Translations under genes and position numbers: made by a program
Notes under the pieces: generated by a model
Told to the model about the DNA's origin: nothing
Databases searched by the model: none
Seen by the model: the letters and a program-made list of their open reading frames with translations, nothing else
Assembly (NCBI RefSeq): GCF_000003815.2
Contig: NC_049982.1
Span: 23,394,169-23,458,168, forward strand
DNA from: Branchiostoma floridae
Taxonomy: Eukaryota; Chordata; Leptocardii; Amphioxiformes; Branchiostomatidae
DNA: 64,000 bases
Direction: 5' to 3'
Shown: positions 10,180 through 22,100 of the stretch, piece by piece
Numbering within the stretch: position 1 is the stretch's first letter
How the letters are laid out: every line of letters starts with the position of its first letter

Positions 10180-13100
10180 CTAATATGCATCCTCCTCTTC
10201 CGGCGTCCCCAGCATCCCGGAAATGTCGTCAGGGGTGATGTCCTCGACGTCAAAGGGTGCGTTTTTCCACTTCCGGCAGGTCAGCCTCGATCCGTCCGGT
10301 TTCTCCAGGACGAAAGACTCGATCTTCAGAGTGGGGAAGCTGGCCTGTCTGTACACCATCTGTATTCCCCAGTCTTGTCTGCAGTTCCTGTGACGAAATA
10401 CGTACAACTGTAATTTCTTCAGAATGGGGTGGAGTATTGTTTTGGGGGTGTCTGTGTGTGCGAGTGCGTGTGCAAATCCCGATGTGCAAGAGGTGTTTCG
10501 ATTTCATGGGGGAGGGGTTTTCGAGGGAGCGGAGCCACCAAGGGGTGTGGAAAGGGCCTCGTTTCTCGTTGTGTATTTATAGAGAATTGTACGGTTAGGA
10601 TGGGGTCTAATTACCGTCAGACAGGTCACAGTTAAAGACTGTGGCTACGTGTGACCTAATAGCAACTTGTATGCTAGTCAAAGTATCTGCTCCCCGAGGA
10701 TAAGGGGCACAAAGCACCCTTCTTCCCCTCTTTAAGGAAACCTTGCGGCATTACCATGTACTCGTATGCACTGTAAAGTGTGCTAGGTGTTTTCTTGATG
10801 ATACAGGAAAGGTCGCAAAGTAGCAAGGGTAAGGATGGGAAATCTAATATCTCTGATTGCCTCGTTACTGCTCTACACATGGTGTGATAGGAAAAAAATT
10901 AATGGTACCTCAACTGGTAAGAAGTGAGCATGTGTACAAGGTGTCTCTTGTACGAATTTGTAATAGTTTTCTTAAATTGTTGGAAAGACGTCAGAAGTTT
11001 GTTGCTATTCTCACTGTTTGATCATCTAAAATTCATCGTACCGGGAAATGAGTCCTATTACCTGCAGTACACTTTTCCATTCATTTCCCAGTCGTCAATC
11101 TTCTTGGGTGGGTGTGGTCTGATGATGATCCGCTGGGGGAAGACTTTGTCCACCACTACGTGATGGTTCTCCTTGATCTTGCGGAAATCGCTGACATTGC
11201 AGGCAAACTCCTTGCATTTCACACAGAGGAGCTTCATGCCCATTCCATGGATTTTCCTAAGTCGAAAAAGACAGCACATTAAAGCATCGTTACCGCTCAA
11301 TTTATAACGCTATGAACCGAAGGATTGAAAGGCAGATGACATATTGAAAGTTAAAACATTATGTCTAATTAATTATTTCAATTGGAAACATTTATCAAAT
11401 TTTTGGGCCCTTTGCAGATGTTTTATTGGTATAAGGACATCATCATATGTTCGTTGACGACAATTTTAAAACTACAAGATTGATTTAGTTCCACCTTCTA
11501 TGAAGTGCATTTCTAACAATAGCTAGGCTTCTATGATTCTGCATCTTACTTAGTTTTCCTGTGCAATTCCTTCAGCGCTTGCGCGAGATCTCTCTCCTTC
11601 TTAGACTCTTCTTGCAGACGTTGGACCTCCTTCATGAAGTCTGTATGTTTCTCCCTCTGCATGTGCCACACCTGCAGCATGGCCTTCTCCATCAGCTTTT
11701 CACGAATGGTGTTCAACTGGAAATTGAAGATGGTTGACGTTATATGTTTGGTCTACGGATATTATTTTGTCATATAGTTCTTTCAGCTCGTGTGAGAGGA
11801 TTCACTGCTGAATAATGTATTATTGTGGAAGATCGATTCCACTTCCTTATATCATAGTGTTCAGTTTTGATTTTGCACTACTTTTGCACATTATTCCCCA
11901 TAGAAAAAAACGTCACTCTTATAGACAATAGCAGCATGTTTTAGTCGTTTGTCAATGCAGTTTCAAGACATAACTGTTAATACGTGATTCAAGCTGACTG
12001 TAGTGACATAGCCATTGTACCTTCTCCTTCAGGACATTTCCGCCTTCCCTTCCAGCAATCAGTACGGACTTACTGCCCTCCGCGCGACCACGTCCTGTAC
12101 AGAAGGAAATAGATGTGTTTGACACAAGTTACTTGGGCCAAAATGCATCAATATTTTGACCAATGATAGACCAGTGTACAAATTCAATATTTCCTCTCAA
12201 TTTTACTAATCTTAGAATTGACCAGCCATCTTTTGCTCAGATTTTTGGATGTTGATGTTTATCTGATAATTAGAGAGAATGTGTATCCAAATGTAGTGCA
12301 ATTACCTCTGGTCTGCACTTTGCCTATCTCATTGCCCACATAGTCATAGCGGAACACGAAGTTGCACTTGGCGATGTCTATGCCTTCCTCTGCCACAGAG
12401 GTGGAGATGACAATCTTGTTGCCTCCGGTGGTGAACATTTCCAACAGCTCCACCTGCTGGTTTTGGGTCATACCTGCAGCATAAGAGGCATAATGTGTTC
12501 AATTTGGAAAGAACAATATTGGAAAATTCAAGACTTTCATCCACCCCTCCTCATATACTTTCTTACAGACTGTATAACAAGATAGAAATGCGCCCTATAA
12601 CATTCTGGACTAAACAAATGCTGATGATGTGGAACCTGAATGACATGTATCGTACAAATCTTCATGCGAAGGGACACAGTAAACACTGCAAAAAAGGAAC
12701 AGTGATTGACCAACTGCTCACCTCCTGTACTCTCACTGGCCCCAGCGCCCACGAGTCTTCCCGGGTTGAGCTTGCGGAGGGCCTGGTCCTCCTGCATCCA
12801 CGTGAGCAGGGCGATGGTGAGAGCTCGGGTCTTACAGAACAGCAGGCAGCGGGAGTCGGGCTTCTCTGCGTACGCCTGGAGGATCATGTACTTCAGCTGG
12901 TCCAGCTTCGGGTTGGAGTACTTCTCATCTGCAGCATATTCCTGAAGCCTCTCTTTTGCCTCTAACAACGACGATAAAGGTACGCGTCAACTTATAAAAA
13001 CGTACCAATGATTAGGTTTAAAATCAAAATGGGGCACACGTGTATTTGCAAGTTGTTGAGTGTAATGATGCATCGACACAGATTCTCTGCAATTTCTGAT

Positions 13101-16100
13101 ACAGATTATGCTTTCCAGTGGTAAGCTTTATGATTGTAGCTATTGTGTCATGTTTGCATTCAGGGCATGTGCTTTTAGGAAAACTATCTATGCTATACAG
13201 ATTTGAAGTATATAGAACTCTAAGACTAAACACGGCGGCCTAGAGTACCTGTGAAGTGCTTCACCAGATCTTCATCAGTTTCGTCAAACCCAGCCTCTTG
13301 CAAACCCGTCACGAACTTATCCAGGTACTGCAGAGCATCTTTGGTTCTGGCGTCAGCGTTGATGGCGAGGGCATCAAAGTACTTCTGCAGTGATTACAAC
13401 GTACTGTACATTGAGATTTCTATATATTTGATATAAGATTCGAGAGGAGTCAAGTGCAAGAGTACGTATTGTTTGGAAATTCAAATCTATTTCAATTTTG
13501 TATTTGACTATTTGGCCGATGACGTTGCAGTGAAGTTACGTGTGAAAGCCAGGGGACATTATTCTATTTTTTTTTATAAAACCTACGTATACTCACTGTA
13601 TACGTAGGGTCTGTGATAGACATTACGGAAACCACGGCCACGTTTGCATATTTCCTGGTTCAATGCAATGATTCTAGGAGATGGCAAAACTTACTCTGAG
13701 GTGTGTTGTAGCAGCATGAATGGCTCGGCTGACTCTCTTATTCTTGAGTATTGCACCCTTCCTAGCTAGGGTCACCACCCACTGTTCATACGCCTGCTTC
13801 TCTCTTTGCCGCGGTGGCTTCAGCTCTGCTGTGGTCAGATGCTCTGAAGCTGTAGAAACGAGAAGAATTATTATGGACCACATCACCATATCATAATCAT
13901 GTTGTTGCCAACGAAATCGATCGTTACTCCACTGACCCTTTGCTAATCATAAATCTCTTTGGTTTCTCGTTTTACCTACATGTTGACATTAACATTTTTT
14001 TTTCAATCTATCTGTCGTTCCAAATTAGATAATTGAATATTATCCACTCTCCTTGGAATTTGCTAGTGGTAGCAAAGCGAACCTATCTCACCCTCTATTG
14101 CCAGAGTTCCCTCAATGTCCTCCATGATCATGTTTATCATATCTGCAAACGGGTCTTCACTTCGTCCACTCACAGGCTTCACTTCTGCAAAATAAAAGTG
14201 ATGGTGAAGCACTTTCCAGAAATGCCAACTACAGAAATGGCAGATTACACTGTTACAGTAGAAGCTATCTAAGGAATCAACAGTGGAATGGTACACAGGA
14301 CAGAAGAGATATAACGTTATCTACCTTCGTCTGGTTTCTGGTTGTATTTCCGCAGTTCGTCTTTGTGCTCCACAACCTGAGAAATCCACGCTGCGTCCAG
14401 GTTAGCGCACGCCCCCAGGATATGTTCCACAGCTTCTTTCTGGCCCTTTGCCTTCCCCACACCCAGAGAAGCAGTCAGGCCGATGATCTACAAAAATATA
14501 AAAAATGGGACAACATAATTCTTGCAGCTGACCATTTGATTGATTAATTAAATGTGAGTAGACCCATTACATTTTAGTTTTTGTTCATCAAGGAACCTTG
14601 TGCCATGTTGGAAAATGCCATATTTAAGTTTCAAATGTAGCTTCTTGTAGATATGTGATACCATTGTACATAATTGAATTGAAATATGCAAAAAATGGCA
14701 AAATGTGACTGTGCAACAGTAGTAGATATGATGATCCAATGCATATGAACAACGTTTTTGATCATCCATGTACAACCTGGCGTTATTGTCACTCCCAACG
14801 ACAGAATTGTTTGGGGCTTGTCTATCTCTATGATTGTCTATTTGTTGCCATACATCATATGTTTTGCTACTATTGTATGACTGCAATACCTTACCTGTGG
14901 CAGACTGATGCTGCTCTTCATCTCCACCTTCTGCTTGATGTACCTGGTCATGATGGCGTTGTACGGATCGTTTTTCTGGCAGTGGTGACACTCGTCAAAG
15001 ATCAGCATGGAGAACGTGTCCAGGGAGATCAGCTCGTCTCTCAGTGCGTTCTCCAGAACCTGTGCCGTCAGGATGATGACGTCGTAATCTGGGAGTGTCT
15101 CCCCAACCGGGATGTCGGCGGCAGTTTCACCACTCAGAGGCAAAATGTCGTACCTGGAGAAAAAGAAACAAGTCTAACTTGCCATAGAAACTAAACCATT
15201 GGCTGCTATACTGCCCAACACTTGGAACATGTACATGCATGGTGTGATTTGTCTATGCTTCTCTGAGGGTCAAACATCCAACTTCAACCACGATGCGCCA
15301 CGATGATCGCTACGCTCGCACGGTGGTTTATTTGGTGCTATAGGAACTACGCAGGTCTTATATCACACTATCTATTTATCTTTCGATGGCAGCAGCCACG
15401 CCTACAAAAAACATCGATGTAACTATATATATGACAATGGATGTCAGTGAATGACTCACTTGGGACTCAGGTATTCGCTGAATGCTTTGTACTGCTGTTC
15501 CACTAGAGGCACCTTGTTGACCAGGAACACCACACGCCGCCGTGCATCCACACCTGCTGCCACTTTAGAAACATGGGAAGAGGCGCATCTCTGTTAGATA
15601 GATTTTTTATAAGAGAAGCGGAAGATGTTCGTGGCTTACAAGTACAAAGAAAAAGGAAAATAAGCTGGGGGAGAGGTGGAGAGGATACAGATGAGAACAA
15701 TGTGTAAGAGGCTATTGAGCTACATCGTTACAGCGTGCAACTCTTTCTTTAGTCCTTTTATTTCTTCCTAGAAGTCTTTATCACCGCCATTATTATCAAA
15801 TAAAACTAAATGGAGTAATCACCGAAGGCGGCACCACCTTCTAGATGATCCCGAGTAATTTTGATGGCCACGCGAGTCTTGCCACTACCGGTAGGTGCAC
15901 AGATGATGGTGTTCCGGCCTTGTAGTGCCTGCTCTGCCAGCTCCATCTGGTAGCCTCGCATGGGGATGTCCTTCAGTTCACTTTGTTCGAGAGGCGGTTT
16001 GGCGGCTTGTAGAGGCGTCATCTTTTCGCATCCTGTATGAAAACGGCATGGATGTTCTAGTAAGTTCAGATTAGATTTAGGAGTCACCATAGTGCCGTCG

Positions 16101-19100
16101 GTACTTTTTAGACCATTGACAAAGTCTCGAAAGAGCAAAATCCAGGAAAAGTGTAATGATATGACAAGGTTCTGTGTAGGTAATGGTGACATTACAATCA
16201 TTAATACTGTAATTACTGATTTTGACAATTAATCATAAGTTATATTTTCATCCATAACAGGAAAAGGAAAATGAGTTTACAAAAGAAAGTGGTATCTGTT
16301 GACTTAATACTTTGTGTATTAGTTCACCTTCATCCTCCTGTTTCTCAGCAACATCGTCAGTGCAGAGGTTTTGTAGGGCCACTGCTAACGGTTGTTCCCC
16401 GTTAGATGCGTCCAGTCCATTAGTGGTCGGTGCTTCCACAGAGATGACACATGTATGGTCTTCTGAATCTGAGTCTGCTGCTGTAATACGATTAATATAC
16501 AACTGTCATCTTCATATGAATGTACCGACGAGGATCAACAAAATTGTCGGTAAAAGTGCTTAAGCTTGCGAAAGACATTCAGAAGGTTAAAGAGATAAAG
16601 CCCATGCTATCTGAATACAATGACTGAACAACAGATTTTGGTGCTAAGCGTGCATTGTTTTTGATTATGTATTTCGTGTAATCTCTATTGTTTGAACTAA
16701 ATTTCATAGTCTTCATCTCAAAAGCATGTGCCTGTTTACAGTGTTTGTGAACGCGACGACAATATAATAGCAGCACTACCTATTACGTTCCTATTATCCT
16801 AGTTTGACTCTTGTCGTCTAAGCAGGATTTTAGTTTGGCCTTTGAATAGAGCTAAAAGAATCTCCACCCTTAGTAGCTTAATGACAAATAAAGGAATGTT
16901 TTTTTTTAAATTTTCATACAGCCTGTTGAATCTGATCCGGCGCCCTTCTTATGCTCGTCGTCCTTCTCTCTGCCATCCTTGTCGCCAGGATGGATGTCCA
17001 GATCCGGGACAACGTCCTCTTCTATTCATGTAACATTGGGAATAAATTCTATCTGAGATGTTGACGGTGCAATCATAATTGAATCCAACACCATTGGTAT
17101 AAAGTCACTAAAATCTGACGAAGTTGTTTTTTTTTTCTTTAATTGTAGTATCGTCACCTAGTATAGTGCTGATTGCTAAACTATTAACAGTTTAAACCGT
17201 GCATAATTCATTCACCTTACGAATACATATAAGACCCTGGAAAGTCTGATGCAGTATTTGTTCTGTTTAATACATTTTGTGATCAGGCAGTATGTGCGAC
17301 AACGTTACAGGCTCATAGGACTGACAACGTTGCAAAACTCTCGGTGCCATTCGGTAAAAAGAGGAGTTCAATGCATCTGAGCAGGTACAGGTGTTTTCCT
17401 CATACTCAACTCTTCTAGATCCCTTACCTCTCTTTATGTCTCCCAGCTCAGTTGCAAGATCTTGATGCTTGCTCCTCCTCAGCCCCTCCAGGAACTGTGT
17501 GTACCAGCCGGGTCCGCATCGCGTCACACGGTCTATGAGGGTGATCAGGGCTCGTGTGTTTCCATGGCTACGGTTGTCGGCTTCAATTTGTTCCTACAAG
17601 AAGAAAAAACGTGAAAATTGTGATAACATATATTTTCTCGGCTCGTTAAAAAAAAGAGATTGAGCCGGATTCATACATCTGCCAAAATCAAATGGGGTAG
17701 ATAGACAAATTTTGTTCGGTAATTCCGTTTAAGAACTGATGATTGCTGATTTAACAATTGCTAAATCAATGACGCTATGCCTTTCCCTGAATTGAATGGA
17801 GAAATGGGTTGTCTGAGGGTTCCAAGATGGCCAAAACCTGACGTCACAACTTAAAAGGGCGGTGCCCATTGACCCAATGGTAAACAGAAGAAGTTTTCGC
17901 CATATAAAACCTGTAAAAAGTACATATAATGCAACAAGGACAAATGCCCGTACCTTGTCCTGATCCGACAGACAGGGAAGGTGAGGCAGCATCTCCATGG
18001 CGACGACCACCTGCAGTTGCGGCGCCCACAGCTGTAGGAGGCGCTTGAAACCAGTCATGTCCTGGATCTCTCGACCCTCAATGATGTTCTTAATGTAACC
18101 GTACCCTGAATAGTAAACATTCCTGAATTTCAGAAGGAGCAAGATGGGCACCAAACAAAGCATGCGGTGTGAGAGGGACGCTTCAAAGAGTACTTTAACC
18201 GGTTATCTTCACCAATGTGTTTTGATCAAGCTAGACACATGTACATACCAAATAAATATCACTAGGTTCCATCCACAACTTGTCGATTTATGCTGACCTC
18301 AAACAAGCAAGCAAACCAGTACCGGTGGGCTAAACTTGGTATCGTTAGAAAAGTCCCTTGGTAGGTAATTGTAATCTGCAAACCGCTTTGAAAGATTGTG
18401 CTCTGTTGCCGAGATATTCTCGGTCATAGGTTCCCCCTTAACTAACCGCTAACAAACCCTATGGCTAGAAAAAGCGCAATCTCAAAGCATCTTCCGGTGA
18501 GTTAAACTTTGTATCCTTTGAAAGGTCCCTTGGAAGGTAGTTTTAATCCGCGCACAAACCGCTTTCATAGGTTCCCCCCTTAACCACTAAATAACCCTAT
18601 GGCTAGCTAAGAGAGTCTGACTTCAATTTGATATGTAACCCAGATACCGGACACTACAGCCATGTATACCCAAGTGTTGGTTCATTGGGATTTAAAGACA
18701 TATGGAAAGAACAGAAAAATTCCAAAGTTGACAAGAAATATAGCAATAAGTAGGGAAAAGTACAATCTTGAAGAGAAACAGGCAGATTGCCATGTGAATT
18801 GAGAGGGGAAAGGGTAGAGACCACTTGAAAATGAGGAAAATCAGAAGTCAGCATGAAGACAGGTCATATCATGCACCGAAAATGCGCAATCATGCACCGA
18901 AAATGCGCAATCCTATCTTCTGGTGAATTAGACTGTGTATCCTTGGAAAGGTCCCTTGGTAGGTAATTATAATCCGCAAACCGCTTTTATAGGTTCCCCT
19001 CTTAACTAACCGCTAATCATATATAAATAACCCTATGGCTAGCTAACAGATTCTGACTGCAATTTGATGTGTATTCCAGATACCGGACACCACAATCATG

Positions 19101-22100
19101 TATACCCACGTGTTGGGTCATAGGGATTCAAAAACATATGGAAAGAACAGAAAAATTCCAAAGTTGACAAGAAATACAGCAATAAGTAGGGAAAAGTACA
19201 ATCTTGAAGAGGAACAGAAAGATTACCATGTGAATTGAGAGGGAAAAGTGTAGAGAGCACTTGAAAATGAGGAAAATCAGAAGTCAGCATGAAGACAGGT
19301 CATGCACTGAAAATGCGCAATCCTAAAGCATCATCTGGTAGAGTAAACTTTGTATCCTTGGAAAGGTCCCTTGGTAGGTAATTATAATCCGCGCACAAAC
19401 CGCTTTCATAGGTTCCCCTCTTAACTAACCGCTAAATAACCCAATGGCTAGCTAAGATATTCTGACTGCAATTTGATGTGTAACCCAGCTACCGGACACT
19501 ACAGTCATGTATACCCAAGTGTTGGTTCATTGGGATTCAAAGACATATGGAAAGAACAGAAAAATTCCAAAGTTGACAAGAAATATAGCAATAAGTAGGG
19601 AAAAGTACAATATTAAAGAGGAACAGAAAGGTTACCCTGTGAATTGAGAGGGAAAAGTGTAGAGAGCACTTGAAAATGAGGAAAATCAGAAGTCAGCATG
19701 AAGACAGGTCATGCACCGAAAATGCGCAATCCTATCTTCTGGTGGATTAAACTTTGCATCCTTGGAAAAGGTCCCTTAGTAAGTAATTGTAATCCGCAAA
19801 CCCCTTTCATAGGTTCCCCTCTTAACTAACCGCTAAATAACCCAATGGCTAGCTAAGAGTTTCTGACTGAAATTTGATTCAATTTGATGTGAAACCCAGC
19901 TACCGGACACTACAGTCATGTATACCCAAGTGTTGGTTCATTGGGATTCAAAGACATATGGAAAGAGCAGAAAAATTCCAAAGTTGACAAGAAATAAAGC
20001 AATAGTACAATCTTGAAGAGAAACAAAAAGATTACCATGTGAATTGAGAGGGAAAAGTGTAGAGAGCACTTAAAGATGAGAAAAATCAGAAGTCAGCATG
20101 AAGACAGGTCATGCACCGAAAATGCGCAATCATGCACCGAAAATGCGCAATCATGCACTGAAAATGCGCAATCCTAAAGCATCATCTGGTAGAGTAAACT
20201 TTGTATCCTTTGAAAGGTCCCTTGGTAGGTAATTATAATCCACAAATCGCTTTCATAGGTTCCCCTCTTAACTAACCGCTAAATAACCCAATGGCTAGCT
20301 AACAGATTCTGACTTCAATTTGATGTGCAACCCAGATACCGGACACTACAGCCATGTATACCCACGTGTTGGGTCATTGGGATTCAAAGACATATGGAAA
20401 GAATAGAAAAATTCCAAAGTTGACAAGAAATATAGCAATAAGTAGGGAAACGTACAAGCTTCAAGAGAAACAGACAGATTACCATGTGAATTGAGAGGGA
20501 AAAGTGTAGAGAGCACTTGAAAATGAGGAAAATCAGAAGTCAGCATGAAGACAGGTCATGCACTGAAAATGCGCAATCCTAAAGCATCATCTGGTAGAGT
20601 AAACTTTGTATCCTTGGAAAGGTCCCTTGGTAGCTTATATACCTGTATAGGTAATTATAATCCGCAAACCGCTTTCATAGGTTCCCCTCTTAACTAACCG
20701 CTAAATAACCCAATGGCTAGCTAACAGATTCTGACTTCAATTTGATGTGCAACCCAGATACCGGACACTACAGCCATGTATACCCACGTGTTGGTAGGGA
20801 TTCAAAGACATATGGAAAGAACAGAAAAATTCCAAAGTTGACAAGAAATATAGCAATAAGTAGGGAAAAGTACAATCTTGAAGAGGAACAGAAAGATTAC
20901 CATGTGAATTGAGAGCGAAAAGTGTAGAGACCACTTGAAAATGAGGAAAATCAGACGTCAACATGAAGACAGGTGCCTGGCTGGAAAACTAATCAGCTGG
21001 AAGTTACTCATGAGGCCGCTCTCATGTCAGAGGGAAGGGCTTAAAGTCTTGGAAAGACAGCTGTTTAGGAGTGATTAATGATCCTAGGCTCCACAAACAC
21101 CCTAGTTACAAGGCTAAACAACTGGTTGCTGTGGTATTGTAAGAGGATCTCGCGCTGTCATGCTGGGGCTTCTCTCGCGAGAGTATGATAATGAGGCTAT
21201 ATACAGGAAGCCCATGCATAAAATTCTGATTGACCAGGGATGCTATTGGGTCACATGTGACCAGTGTGATTTGTACTTACAAACGAAAATCAATGCAATG
21301 CGCACAGATGTCAGTGTAGCCTTAGTCGTGCAAATGGAGTCATAGTTTATACTCAGCATGTTCACAGGGGCCCTCCCTACACGAGCAACCCAATCCGCCC
21401 CATCATCCATCACAAATTAAAGCCATCATAAATTGATAAAACTTTTGAATCATCCTGTAAACTTTGAAACCATACATTAAATTCATCAGGGGCAATAATC
21501 CTTTTGATGTAGATAACAATTATGCGTTCACGACCATAAAAACTATACGTTCACTAACAACTGTATCTCTGTTATATATATATACGTTGTCTGACCCTTG
21601 CCTCTTCCCTCAATGAAAATCGGCATGAATAAACAAAGTTCAAACTAGAGTTCCACGAACACATACCTTTGCCAAATAAACTAGGTTTGTTATGTAGAAA
21701 GATGTCTGTAGACATAAAAATTTTATTTTATATGCTATGTTAAGTCACACGAACTCTTATCAACTAGAGTTTGGTGACCTTATACCTCCATGAAATAGTA
21801 AGAACTTGTGTAAATTTAATGCCAATGACTTACAAGGGGCCCAAAATCTAATCATTAGTCTTTGTAGGGAGGGCGGAGAGGTACATGTGCACAGGTTTTT
21901 ATTGTTGTAATATTTTAACGAAAGAAAGTTTGCAAGTTCTTGCCCGAGGACTAATTACAACATGGAACATACAGAATACTAAACACACAGAAAATAAAAG
22001 ACTTTGGTATAGATAACAATGGTGACAAGTAGAGACAAGTGGCTATTCTAGTAATGATATGTACTACTGAGAGCTACAATCTAAGCATATTGGGTTTGAC

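Noticed and set aside
18869-18910. CRISPR-like short direct repeats
   Set aside because: Contiguous tandem copies without spacers, in a eukaryotic intron.
18654-20964. Repeated 64-75-codon frames ([10 protein letters not shown]...) as small genes
   Set aside because: They are the same stretch of a tandem repeat; some units have the frame broken, and all lie in a receptor intron.
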